From positions 26,281 to 90,280 of the forward strand of contig JAVHMA010000009.1 in NCBI GenBank assembly GCA_031081715.1: 64,000 bases of DNA, written 5' to 3'. Shown piece by piece: positions 19,751-27,889 of this stretch; position 1 is the stretch's first letter; each line of letters starts with the position of its first letter. The stretch comes from Armatimonadota bacterium. Its GTDB lineage: Bacteria; Sysuimicrobiota; Sysuimicrobiia; Sysuimicrobiales; Humicultoraceae. A program made the translations under genes and the position numbers. Below the pieces are notes generated by a model. It made no database searches, had not been told where the DNA came from, and worked only from the letters and a program-made list of their open reading frames with translations.

Positions 19751-19768
19751 AGTATACTTCAGTATACT
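19751..19768. promoter_or_regulatory. Palindromic operator overlapping the HTH-gene promoter
   Basis: Two copies of the self-complementary octamer AGTATACT lie one helical turn apart (starts at 19751 and 19761). Together they form a perfect 7-bp inverted repeat with a 4-nt spacer. This is a clear A+T island in GC-rich DNA, 38 bp upstream of the HTH start codon. On the minus strand TTCTCC and TATACA flank it with 17-bp spacing and could be -35 and -10 boxes. Binding by the HTH protein is inference. Confidence 0.6.
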
Positions 19769-19817
19769 GGAGAAGTCCTCCGGACAGGCTCTGGGCGCTC
19801 CGACAGCGGGCTACGGG

Positions 19818-21215
19818 TCAACGCGGCCCGGGCAAGCAAGATGGCCGGAAGCCGTGGACCCGGAAGACCCGGAACGCCTGGGTCGGTCGTCTCCGGTAGA
19901 CGACCTCGACGAGATCTCTCTCCTCAACCGTTCGGAAGCACCCCGACCATCCGAACGTCTGATCGGCATACGTGACGGCCACGCCGCTGGTGCCCCTGAA
20001 TCCCGCGGGATCCGGCCAGATCGACCCCTGGCCCGGTCGTCGGAGGTGCAGGACTGGGATGGTGTCGCGCGTGTGGTAGCCGAGCAGCGCCGCTGTCTCA
20101 TAGCGGTCCGCAACCAGCACCGCCCCTGGCCCGATCTCGCGGGTCTCAGCGAGCACGCGACGGCCCACCTCATCCCACCCGACGTGCTCGCGGGCGCCGG
20201 GGAACGGCGGCAGCCACGGCACCACCGCGAGCGCCGCAAAGGCGAGCTGGGCGGCGGCGGTACCCGCGACCGCGACCCGGATGGGCCGGGTCCAGGCAGT
20301 GCCCAGCACGACCGCCATCATCGCGTATGCCGGGCTGAGCCAGTAACCTGGGGCCCACCCCGTGGGGACGGCCGCCACCGTGACGAGCGCGAGGGGCGCG
20401 GCCATCCAGAGCAAGAACGCGTATCGCGGATCGGCCCGGCGCCTCCAGCAGCACCAGAGTGCCCACGCGAAGGCCGGCGCGGTGAGCACGGTGAGAGCCA
20501 GGTGGTCGGTCAGGAAGCCGACCGTGGCCCCGAGCCCCGGCTGCGGGCCGGAGAGCCGGGTGCGGCCCCCCAGCACGAACCACAGGCCGGCCCAGTCGTG
20601 CCGCGCATTCCACGCGACGACCGGGCTGAACAGCCCGAGCGCGAGCGCCGCCGCCATGTAGGGTTCCGGGCAACCGATCCAGTGCCGGCGCCGCGTGCCG
20701 ACGTACCCGATCAGGCCGACGGGCACGAGAGCACCGAAGACCTTGCTGAGCAACGCGGCCCCAGCGGCGGCGCCGGCGCCGAGCCAGCGCCCGCCGCGCC
20801 CCTCCGCCGCCTGCCAGCCGAGCCAGGCGGCGAGCAGCCAGGCCAGCAGCAGCGGCGAGTCAGGGGCCGCGAGCAGACCGGCGCCGGCCGTGATCGGCAC
20901 CGCGAGAAAGACAAGCACCGCCCGTCCGCCCGCGGCCTCCCCGAACAGCCCCCGGCCGAGCACATAGAGCGCGTATGCCGCCGCGACGCCGAGGAGGATC
21001 GGCGTCGCGCGCACCCCGAGCACGCCGTCGCCCGCCACGCGCGTGGCGCCGGCGAGGAGCCAGGCGAGTAGCGGAGGGTGGTCCAGGTAGCCCCAGGCGA
21101 GGCGCCGCGCCCACAGCCAGTAATAAGCCTCGTCGTGGTGCACCGGGAGCGAAGCGGCCACGGCGATCCGCACGAGGGCCACCAGGAGGACGAGGCCAGC
21201 GAGACGGGCAGGCAC
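19818..21215 (-). CDS. Membrane glycosyltransferase, PMT/ArnT-like (GT-39/83 fold)
   Basis: A 465-residue polytopic membrane protein with many hydrophobic helices and a periplasmic C-terminal soluble part (about 365-465). The first loop carries the acidic pair Asp28-Glu29 in HHDEAYYW, the catalytic signature of polyprenol-phosphate-sugar glycosyltransferases, followed by YLDHPP. Such enzymes move a sugar from a lipid carrier to protein, lipid A or glycan outside the inner membrane. The acceptor here is unknown. I chose the GTG at 21215, which starts 14 bp after the permease stop and gives a normal first helix. Longer starts would run into the permease gene. Confidence 0.82.
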   Translation of the reverse strand: MPARLAGLVLLVALVRIAVAASLPVHHDEAYYWLWARRLAWGYLDHPPLLAWLLAGATRVAGDGVLGVRATPILLGVAAAYALYVLGRGLFGEAAGGRAVLVFLAVPITAGAGLLAAPDSPLLLAWLLAAWLGWQAAEGRGGRWLGAGAAAGAALLSKVFGALVPVGLIGYVGTRRRHWIGCPEPYMAAALALGLFSPVVAWNARHDWAGLWFVLGGRTRLSGPQPGLGATVGFLTDHLALTVLTAPAFAWALWCCWRRRADPRYAFLLWMAAPLALVTVAAVPTGWAPGYWLSPAYAMMAVVLGTAWTRPIRVAVAGTAAAQLAFAALAVVPWLPPFPGAREHVGWDEVGRRVLAETREIGPGAVLVADRYETAALLGYHTRDTIPVLHLRRPGQGSIWPDPAGFRGTSGVAVTYADQTFGWSGCFRTVEERDLVEVVYRRRPTQAFRVFRVHGFRPSCLPGPR

Positions 21216-21228
21216 CGCCGGTCTCGTC

Positions 21229-22302
21229 CTACCCCGATGCCCGCAGGCGAGGGTCCAGGATGTCCCGGAACGCGTCGCCGAGCAGGTTCCAGCCGAGCAC
21301 GAACAGGAAGATCGCCGCGCCCGGGTAGGCCAGCACATACCAGTACGCGAAGGGCTCGCCCGGCCGACCCAAAATCCAGGTCCGCGACAGGTTGATCAGC
21401 GTGCCCCAGTCGGCGTAACCGACGTCCGGCCCCAGCCCCAGGAAGCTCAGGGCCGCCGCGGTAATGACGATCAACCCCATGTCGAGCGAGCTCAGGACCA
21501 AGAACGGATAGATGGCGTTGGGGATCACGTGCCGGACGATGATGCGGACGTCGCCCGCGCCCGCGGCGCGGGCCGCTTCCACGTAGTCGCGGCCGCGCAC
21601 CGAGAGGATGTCGCCGCGCAGCAGGCGCGCGTAGATGGGCCAGTGCACGATCGCGATGGCGATCATGACGTTCGTCAGGCTGCGCCCCAGGACGGCCACC
21701 ACGGTCACCGCCAGCACGAGACTCGGGAACGCCAGGAAGATGTCGGTCAGGCGCATCATCGCCTCGTCCACGCGGCCTCCGTAGTAGCCCGAGAGCCCGC
21801 CGACGACCAGGCCGATCGCCACCGCGATGGCGATGACCAGGATCGAGACGCGAAACGCGGTGCGGGCGCCCCAGACGATCCCGTAGTACAGGTCGTACTG
21901 CCCCTCCGTTGTCCCGAAGGGATGACCGGGGCGTGGCGGGGTCGGGACGCTCGCGAACCCCTCCTGGGGGATGATATAGGGGTCGCGCGAGGTGGCCGGC
22001 GGGGGCGCCAGGATAGGTGCCAGGATCGCGACGGCGACGAACGCGGCGATGAGTCCGAAGCCGGCGACCGAGAGCGGGTTCTTGCGCATTCGCCGGGTCA
22101 GGTCCGACGGGATGACCCAGAACGTCGCGACGGCCACGACGAGGAGCAGGCACTGCGCCGCCGCAAACGGCGCCTGCGCGACCCGCTCGCGGGTGAGGGG
22201 CACGGCCAGCGCGAGGACGGCGAGCCCGGCGCCGAGCGCGGCGACCCCGGCCAGGCGCGGCCGGTGCTCGTGGAACCCCCGGGTGACGGCCGCCAGCCCC
22301 AT
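21229..22302 (-). CDS. Peptide ABC transporter permease (OppC/DppC type) with extra N-terminal helices
   Basis: A 357-residue permease. The conserved core has the FGTTEGQYDLYYGIVWG region, the EAA loop EAARAAGAGDVRIIVRHVIPN and the C-terminal DAFRDILDPRLR. It is longer than a usual OppC because two additional hydrophobic segments (about residues 17-34 and 44-62) precede the normal first helix. Start choice: ATG at 22302, or a GTG two codons upstream (22308) that overlaps the OppB stop as GTGA. It belongs with the OppB-type gene and binding protein upstream. No ATPase gene is in this set. Confidence 0.93.
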   Translation of the reverse strand: MGLAAVTRGFHEHRPRLAGVAALGAGLAVLALAVPLTRERVAQAPFAAAQCLLLVVAVATFWVIPSDLTRRMRKNPLSVAGFGLIAAFVAVAILAPILAPPPATSRDPYIIPQEGFASVPTPPRPGHPFGTTEGQYDLYYGIVWGARTAFRVSILVIAIAVAIGLVVGGLSGYYGGRVDEAMMRLTDIFLAFPSLVLAVTVVAVLGRSLTNVMIAIAIVHWPIYARLLRGDILSVRGRDYVEAARAAGAGDVRIIVRHVIPNAIYPFLVLSSLDMGLIVITAAALSFLGLGPDVGYADWGTLINLSRTWILGRPGEPFAYWYVLAYPGAAIFLFVLGWNLLGDAFRDILDPRLRASG

Positions 22303-22304
22303 CG

Positions 22305-23330
22305 TCACCGCAGCCGGATGCGCGGGTCGAAGAACACGTAAAGCACGTCGGCGGCCAGGTTGCCCAGCACCGTGAGGGCGGCGACGAACATCGTGAACCC
22401 GGTGACGCCCGGGATGTCGAGCTGCTGCGCGGCGAACGCGCCCCACCGTCCGATGCCCGGGAAGTTGAAGATGGTCTCGGTGATCACCACCCCGCCGAGC
22501 AGGCTCACGATGGTGTAGCTGGAGAGCGTGATGACCGGGATCAGCGCGTTGCGCCGCGCGTGCTTGTCGATGACGACGGGCTCGGCCAGGCCCTTCGACC
22601 GCGCGGTGCGCACGTAGTCCTGGTTGAGGACCTCGAGCATCGAGGAGCGCATGAGGCGCACCAGCAGGGCGATCGAGACCATCGTCAGGGTGATCGCGGG
22701 CCCGGCGATGTGGCGCAGCGCGTCCGCGAAGATCCAGAGCTGCCCGTTGAGCAGCGCGTCGAGGGTCACGAGCCCGGTGTAGGCGTGGAACTGCCCGGAG
22801 CGCACGAACAGGTCCGCGTCGAGCGACAGGCGGCCCGGCGGAAACCAGCTCAGTCGCCCGTAGAAGACCATCAGCACGAGCAGACCCCACACGAAGCTGG
22901 GCAGCGACCGGAACGAGATCGAGAAGATGCGCGAGAGGTGGTCCACCAGACGGTCGCGGTGGACGGCCGCGGCGGTGCCCAGCCAGACCCCGATGAGCAT
23001 GATCGGGACGAAGGCGTAGAACGTCAGCTCCAGCGTGCCGGGAAAGAACGCGGCGATTGCCTCGCGCACCGGCATGCGGGCGGTCTGCGACCACCCCAGG
23101 TTGCCGCGAAACACCTCGCGCAGCCAAGTCCAGTACTGCTCGTAGATGGGCCGGTCGAGGCCGTAGGTCCGGATGATGCTGTCGATGGCCTTGAGCTGGT
23201 TGGGGTTGGTGATGAAGGCCCCCGCGCGCACCGCGGGGTCGAGGAAGGACAGCAGCGCGAAGATGAGCACGGTGACGCCGAACGCCACGAGCGGCAGCAT
23301 CACCAGGCGGCGCGCGATGTAGGCGGCCAT
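22305..23330 (-). CDS. Peptide ABC transporter permease (OppB/DppB type)
   Basis: A 341-residue inner-membrane permease with the DppB/OppB layout: the N-terminal helix RRLVMLPLVAFGVTVLIFAL, a long first periplasmic loop (about 32-105), the VRLMRSSMLEVLNQDYVRTARSKG cytoplasmic loop and a C-terminal DPRIRLR. It pairs with the permease encoded directly downstream. Its start lies 51 bp after the binding-protein stop, and the gap is almost filled by a perfect GC hairpin. Confidence 0.95.
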   Translation of the reverse strand: MAAYIARRLVMLPLVAFGVTVLIFALLSFLDPAVRAGAFITNPNQLKAIDSIIRTYGLDRPIYEQYWTWLREVFRGNLGWSQTARMPVREAIAAFFPGTLELTFYAFVPIMLIGVWLGTAAAVHRDRLVDHLSRIFSISFRSLPSFVWGLLVLMVFYGRLSWFPPGRLSLDADLFVRSGQFHAYTGLVTLDALLNGQLWIFADALRHIAGPAITLTMVSIALLVRLMRSSMLEVLNQDYVRTARSKGLAEPVVIDKHARRNALIPVITLSSYTIVSLLGGVVITETIFNFPGIGRWGAFAAQQLDIPGVTGFTMFVAALTVLGNLAADVLYVFFDPRIRLR

Positions 23331-23338
23331 GGCCGGTC

Positions 23339-23370
23339 GCGGGGGCCCGGGCCGTGGCCCGGGCCCCCGC
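23339..23370 (-). terminator. Perfect intercistronic hairpin between binding protein and permease
   Basis: A perfect 15-bp inverted repeat (inner arm GGGGGCCCGGGCC) with only GT at the centre, 11 bp after the binding-protein stop and 8 bp before the OppB-type start. It lacks a T-run. It is very stable and could cause partial termination, protect the receptor mRNA or mask the permease ribosome site. Confidence 0.65.
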
Positions 23371-23381
23371 CGCGCCGCGCG

Positions 23382-25145
23382 CTACGGCGACTTCGACATC
23401 GGGTAGATGTACGGCGCGAAGAAGGCCGGGTTGTGATACCAGCCCCGCACCCACGTCCGCATCACCCGGACGGTCACCCGGTACGAGTAGAGGGTCGTGA
23501 CGTCGTTGTACGCGATCTCCTGGATGCGCGCGTACGTCGCCCGCCGCTTGGCGGGATCGGTCTCGAACCTGGCCTGCTGGATCAGGCGGTCCATCTCGGG
23601 GTTGTTGTACCCCTGCGCCTTCGAGTACGTCCCGGAGCTGTGCAGGAACGGGGTGACGAAGTTGTCCGCGTCCGGGTAGTCCGCGGCCCAGCCGATCACC
23701 CACATCGGCAGCTTGCTCTCCCGGTAGAGCTGGAGGAGCTGCGGGAAGGTGATGCTGCGGACGTCCACACGGAACCTGGGGTTGAGCGCCTCGACGCCCG
23801 CCTTGAGCACCTGGCCCATGCACTGGCGCGTGGCGTTACCCGTGTTGAACAGCAGGCCGAAGCGAAAGCCGGTGGCCCAGAGCTGCCCGCCGCGGGCCTC
23901 GCGGAACGCCGCGGCCGCGCGCTGCGGGTCGTAGGCGTACCACTTTCCCTGGGGGTTGTAGCCGAACAACCCCTTGGGGATAGGCCCGTTGCCCACCGAC
24001 GCCTTGCCGCGCCAGCAGTCGCGGATCATCGTGTTGTAGTCGAACGCCTGCGCGATGCCGCGCCGGACGTTGAGGTCGGCGAAGAAGTCTGGCGGGATGC
24101 CGTTGCCGTCCAGCCGGCCGCTCCCCACGTCGGGGTTGCCGCCGCTGGTGTCGATCCTCATATTCATGAAGATGCCGTCGGTGATGAGCGCGGAGAGGTC
24201 GTCGATGACCCGCACGCCCGGCAGCCCCTCCACCTGGGGGATCTCGGGCCGGTTGATCTCCGCGAAGTCCGCGTCCCCGTTCTGCAGCATCAGGCGCCGC
24301 GCGCCGAAGTCCTCGACGACGCGGATGATGACCCGCCGGAAGGCCGCGGGCCGGCGCCAGTACCCCTCGTTCCGCTCCAGGATCGTCTGGCGGGTCTGCC
24401 GGTCCCACTGGACGAGCTTGAAGGGCCCGGTGCCGTTGGCCTTGTTGAACATCACGGTGTCTTCGGGCTTCTTGGGGTTGTTGAACCGCGCCAGCGTCGC
24501 CGCGGTCCCGTCCCAGTCGCCGTTCTGCACCGCCCAGCGCTTGCTCTGGACCATGGACCAGGCCGCCATGATCGAGAGGAACGGCGCGAACGGCTGCTTC
24601 AGCGTGATGCTCACCGTATTGCCCCGAACCTGAATCGCCCGGTCCGCCTCCTGGAAGAGGGCCATGTTGAGCGTGCCCCGCTCGTCGCGGGTCCCGTGGA
24701 CGTTGAGGATGGCCTCCAGCAGCAGGGCCGAGGGGCCCCCGTCGCGGTCCATGAACATGAACCGCATCAGGGAGTACTTCACGTCGTCGGCGGTCATGGG
24801 GCTGCCGTCGTGGAACCGTACCCCCTCGCGGATCTTGAACGTGTACGTCCGGCCGTCGCGGGAGATGCCGCCGTTGGCCGCCGAGGGCACCTCGGTCGCC
24901 AGCATGGGCACGAAGAGCCCCGTGGAGGAACCGTTGAAGAAGATCAGGGTCTCGTAGATGTGCCAGAGGATGATCTCGGAGCTGGCGGTGTCGTACGCGT
25001 AGGCGGGGTCGAGCGTCTCGGGATCGGCGAACCGGACCACCACGTAGGTGTCCGGGTTGCGCACCGCCTGGCCGTGGGCGCTGCCCACCAAGGCGGTCAA
25101 CAGAACGACGAGCGTCAGCGCCACGAGTTGATGTCGCGCGCTCAT
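23382..25145 (-). CDS. Peptide ABC transporter substrate-binding protein (SBP family 5)
   Basis: A 587-residue periplasmic binding protein with a signal peptide (cleavage near AHGQ, about residue 26). SBP-family 5 hallmarks include RFADPETLDPAYAYD, VRFHDGSPMTADDVKYS and a WAADYPDADNFVTPFLHS segment, which resembles DppA/OppA-like receptors. It is clearly divergent from the two receptors at 13801 and 17484. It forms a set with the two permeases that follow and has no ATPase nearby, so it probably uses ATPases encoded elsewhere. A GAGGGGAGGG ribosome site precedes the ATG. Confidence 0.93.
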   Translation of the reverse strand: MSARHQLVALTLVVLLTALVGSAHGQAVRNPDTYVVVRFADPETLDPAYAYDTASSEIILWHIYETLIFFNGSSTGLFVPMLATEVPSAANGGISRDGRTYTFKIREGVRFHDGSPMTADDVKYSLMRFMFMDRDGGPSALLLEAILNVHGTRDERGTLNMALFQEADRAIQVRGNTVSITLKQPFAPFLSIMAAWSMVQSKRWAVQNGDWDGTAATLARFNNPKKPEDTVMFNKANGTGPFKLVQWDRQTRQTILERNEGYWRRPAAFRRVIIRVVEDFGARRLMLQNGDADFAEINRPEIPQVEGLPGVRVIDDLSALITDGIFMNMRIDTSGGNPDVGSGRLDGNGIPPDFFADLNVRRGIAQAFDYNTMIRDCWRGKASVGNGPIPKGLFGYNPQGKWYAYDPQRAAAAFREARGGQLWATGFRFGLLFNTGNATRQCMGQVLKAGVEALNPRFRVDVRSITFPQLLQLYRESKLPMWVIGWAADYPDADNFVTPFLHSSGTYSKAQGYNNPEMDRLIQQARFETDPAKRRATYARIQEIAYNDVTTLYSYRVTVRVMRTWVRGWYHNPAFFAPYIYPMSKSP

Positions 25146-25240
25146 AGGCTAGCCCTCCCCTCGGGTCTGAGTACCCGCCGACTCCACCCCCCTTCACCTA
25201 TCCCTTCCCGGCGGCGGTCGCGACCTCCTTGCGCTCGCCC

Positions 25241-25738
25241 CTAGGGCGGCGCCAGCGGCCCGTGGTAGGTCACCTCGATCGCCTCGTACGGCTGCCCCTG
25301 CCGGGCCACCACCGTGGCCAGGTGCGACGACCCGGCGAACAGCCGGATCGTCACCCGCTCGATCGCGTCGTTCTCGTAGAGCGCGAGCTGGGCGGCCATG
25401 CGCCCCTCGGTCGCCAGGTACTGGCGGTTCTCCGCCGCCGAGCGGGCCGCGCTGTAGTACTGCGAGGTGGCGTCCACCACGGCCGCCTTCGCCGCCTCGT
25501 CGTAGGTCGCGGCGCGGACGCTGTCCGCACCGGAGATCGTGCGCACCGCGCCCGTCACCCGGGTCCGCGGGTCGGGCGGCCCCCCGGGCTCCGCCCGGGT
25601 GGCGGCCAGCCAGGCGCGGTCCGCGGCCACGATCCCCGCGGCAACCGCGGCAGCCAGCAGGCCCCACAGCGCCCACGGCAGGGCCGCGCGCAGCCCCCCG
25701 CGCCGCGCGCGCCCGCCCGCCGCGGTCTTGCGCGCCAC
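25241..25738 (-). CDS. Hypothetical single-pass membrane protein
   Basis: A 165-residue protein that I do not recognise. It has a basic N-terminus (residues 2-17), one hydrophobic helix (about 18-40) and a soluble domain that is probably periplasmic. The soluble part contains a Tyr/Ala-rich segment (ATSQYYSAARSAAENRQYLA) and ends in short beta-like stretches (YEAIEVTYHGPLAPP). The GTG start is 8 bp past the OppC-type permease stop, so it is probably the last gene of that transporter operon. A role in the importer is possible but unsupported by any motif. Coding potential looks real: the codon pattern is similar to that of its neighbours. Confidence 0.6.
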   Translation of the reverse strand: MARKTAAGGRARRGGLRAALPWALWGLLAAAVAAGIVAADRAWLAATRAEPGGPPDPRTRVTGAVRTISGADSVRAATYDEAAKAAVVDATSQYYSAARSAAENRQYLATEGRMAAQLALYENDAIERVTIRLFAGSSHLATVVARQGQPYEAIEVTYHGPLAPP

Positions 25739-25746
25739 CGCCGCCC

Positions 25747-26874
25747 CTACGAGGTCCGCGCCCGGGGGTCGAGCGCGTCGCGCAGGCCGTCGCCGAAGAT
25801 GTTGAATGCGACGACCGCGGCGATGATGAACAGGCCAGGGAACAGCAGCCACGGCGAGAGAATGAGCGTCGGCAGGTTGGACGCGGCCGTGAGCAGGTTG
25901 CCCCACGACGCGCACGGCTCCCGGACGCCGAAGCCGAAGAAGGAGAGCGAGGACTCCCCCAGGATGGCGCCGGGGATCCCCAGCGTGGCGACCACGATCA
26001 CCTGCGACGCCGTGTTGGGGAGGATGTGGCGCACGATCACCCGGAAGTCGCCTAGCCCGGCCGCGCGGGCGGCCTGGACGAACTCACGCTCCTTGATCGA
26101 GAGCACCATCCCCCGGATCATGCGCGAGAACCCCGCCCAGCCGAGGAACGCCAGGATGAACGTGATGAGGTAGAAGTGGGTGGTGCAACCGACGCCGGTC
26201 GGCAGGACCGCGGCCAGCGTCAGCAGCAGGTAGAACCCGGGGAACGACATGATGATCTCCGCTAGCCGCATCATGAGGTTGTCCACCCGTCCCCCGTAGT
26301 ACCCGGCCACCCCGCCGTAGACCATCCCGAGCGGGATGGTGATCATCGCCGACAGGAGTCCGATGGTCATGGACACCCGGGAGCCGTACACGATCCGGCT
26401 GAACTGATCCCGACCGGACTGGTCGGTCCCCATCAGGAACAGGCGTCCCGGGGCGTCCACGCCCACCAGGTGGCGGGAACCCGGCAGCAGACCGAACATC
26501 CGGTAGGGCTCACCGTGCACGAAGAAGCGAACGTAGTAGCGCCGCGTCGGGTCGACCCGGTACGTGCGGAGCTGCGGGTCCTCGAGCGTGGTCACATAGA
26601 CGAAGGGCCGCAGGCTGAACCCCCGCGCATCCCAAAAGCGGAGGACGGTGGGCGGGTGGTAGAACCGCTCGCGGTCGGCGAAGTCGAGCGAGTAGGGGGC
26701 GATGAACTCGGCGAGCGCGACCACCAGGTAGAGCACGGCCAGCACCGCGCCGCCCGCGAGCGCCATGGGGTGCTTGCGGAGCTGGCGCCAGGCGAGCTGC
26801 GCGGGGGTGCGAATCTGCGGCGGCGCCGTCTCCGCTCGCGCGCGCTGTCCCCGCCGTATCGCCTCCTGCGCCAC
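25747..26874 (-). CDS. Peptide ABC transporter permease (OppC type) with a periplasmic insertion
   Basis: A 375-residue permease with the OppC core: FLMGTDQSGRDQFSRIVYG, EAA loop QAARAAGLGDFRVIVRHILPN and C-terminal DGLRDALDPRART. Compared with a standard OppC it carries about 70 extra residues between the first helix and the channel core (about 65-150), beginning DFADRERFYHPPT. Similar insertions are known in OppC-like proteins of several Terrabacteria. The start is GTG. It pairs with the OppB-type permease 9 bp upstream. No ATPase gene is in this set. Confidence 0.93.
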   Translation of the reverse strand: MAQEAIRRGQRARAETAPPQIRTPAQLAWRQLRKHPMALAGGAVLAVLYLVVALAEFIAPYSLDFADRERFYHPPTVLRFWDARGFSLRPFVYVTTLEDPQLRTYRVDPTRRYYVRFFVHGEPYRMFGLLPGSRHLVGVDAPGRLFLMGTDQSGRDQFSRIVYGSRVSMTIGLLSAMITIPLGMVYGGVAGYYGGRVDNLMMRLAEIIMSFPGFYLLLTLAAVLPTGVGCTTHFYLITFILAFLGWAGFSRMIRGMVLSIKEREFVQAARAAGLGDFRVIVRHILPNTASQVIVVATLGIPGAILGESSLSFFGFGVREPCASWGNLLTAASNLPTLILSPWLLFPGLFIIAAVVAFNIFGDGLRDALDPRARTS

Positions 26875-26883
26875 GCCGGCCCC

Positions 26884-27849
26884 CTAGTCGTAGCGGACTC
26901 GCGGGTCCGCGAACGCGAGCATGACGTCGGCGATCAGGTTGCCCACCACGAGCATGACCGAGCCGAACACGAGCGCCGCCATGACCACGTAGAGGTCCTT
27001 CTGGAGCGTGGCGTCCACCAGCAGCTTGCCCAGCCCGGGCCAGCCCACGACGTTCTCGAGGATCGCCGAGCCGCCGAGCAGCCCGCCCAGCTCGAACCCG
27101 AAGATCGTGATGATGGGGTTGATGGCGTTGCGCACCGCGTGCTTGTTGATGACGACCGGCTCGCGCAGCCCCTTGGCGCGCGCGGTCCGCACGTAGTCCT
27201 GGCGGAGCACCTCCAGCAGCGCCGCCCGCATCTGGCGCATGAGCCCGGCGATGGAGAAGACGCCGACGACCAGTACCGGAATGACCATGTGGTGGGCGAC
27301 GTCCAGCACCTTCCCCCACCAGGGCAGGAACTCGAAGTCTACGCTGGTCATCCCGCCGATCGGGAGCCAGCCGGTCTTGAACGCCCAGAACAGCAGGAAC
27401 AGGCCGGAGAAGAACGTGGGCGTCGAGATGCCGAGGTAGGCCGCGAACGACAGCGCGTTGTCGCCGAGCGAGTACTGCCGGCGCGCCGCGTAGATGCCGA
27501 GCGGGATCGCGAGCGCCCAGGCCACCGCGAACCCCACCACGTTGAGGAGCACGGTGTTGAACAGGCGTGAGCCGATGAGCCAGACCACCGGCACCTGGAA
27601 GGCGAACGAGTAGCCGAAGTCCAGGCGGACCGCATTCCACAGCCATCGGAGATACTGGACCGCCAGGGGCTGGTTGAGCCCGAAGTTCTCGCGCATGCGC
27701 TCGATCGTCTCGGGGCTGACGAGCGGGTTCAGCCGCATCTCCGAGAGGAAGTCGCCGGGCGAGAGCTTGATGATGACGAATGCCATCAAGGTGATCCCGA
27801 GCAGCATCGGGATCAGCTGGAGGAGCCGGCGGATGACGTAGAGGAGCAT
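26884..27849 (-). CDS. Peptide ABC transporter permease (OppB/DppB type)
   Basis: A 321-residue permease with the OppB/DppB features: N-terminal helix RRLLQLIPMLLGITLMAFVI, KLSPGDFLSEM, the RQMRAALLEVLRQDYVRTARAKG loop, INKHAVRNAINPIITIFG and C-terminal DPRVRYD. It forms the channel with the OppC-type protein encoded next. A perfect hairpin lies 7 bp upstream of its ATG, between it and the binding-protein gene. Confidence 0.95.
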   Translation of the reverse strand: MLLYVIRRLLQLIPMLLGITLMAFVIIKLSPGDFLSEMRLNPLVSPETIERMRENFGLNQPLAVQYLRWLWNAVRLDFGYSFAFQVPVVWLIGSRLFNTVLLNVVGFAVAWALAIPLGIYAARRQYSLGDNALSFAAYLGISTPTFFSGLFLLFWAFKTGWLPIGGMTSVDFEFLPWWGKVLDVAHHMVIPVLVVGVFSIAGLMRQMRAALLEVLRQDYVRTARAKGLREPVVINKHAVRNAINPIITIFGFELGGLLGGSAILENVVGWPGLGKLLVDATLQKDLYVVMAALVFGSVMLVVGNLIADVMLAFADPRVRYD

Positions 27850-27856
27850 CGCGGGC

Positions 27857-27883
27857 GGCGGGAGGGGCCGTGCCCCTCCCGCC
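27857..27883 (-). terminator. Perfect intercistronic hairpin between binding protein and permease
   Basis: A perfect 12-bp inverted repeat (arm GGCGGGAGGGGC) with a 3-nt CGT loop, 6 bp after the binding-protein stop and 7 bp before the permease ATG. No T-run is present. It is the third example in this window of a strong hairpin at exactly this position in a peptide-importer operon. Confidence 0.65.
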
Positions 27884-27889
27884 AGCGCA

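Noticed and set aside
21229..23823. An 864-residue reading of the OppC-type permease extending through the OppB-type gene
   Set aside because: The N-terminal 500 residues are out-of-frame sequence of the neighbouring permease and binding-protein genes. The true start is at 22302 or 22308.
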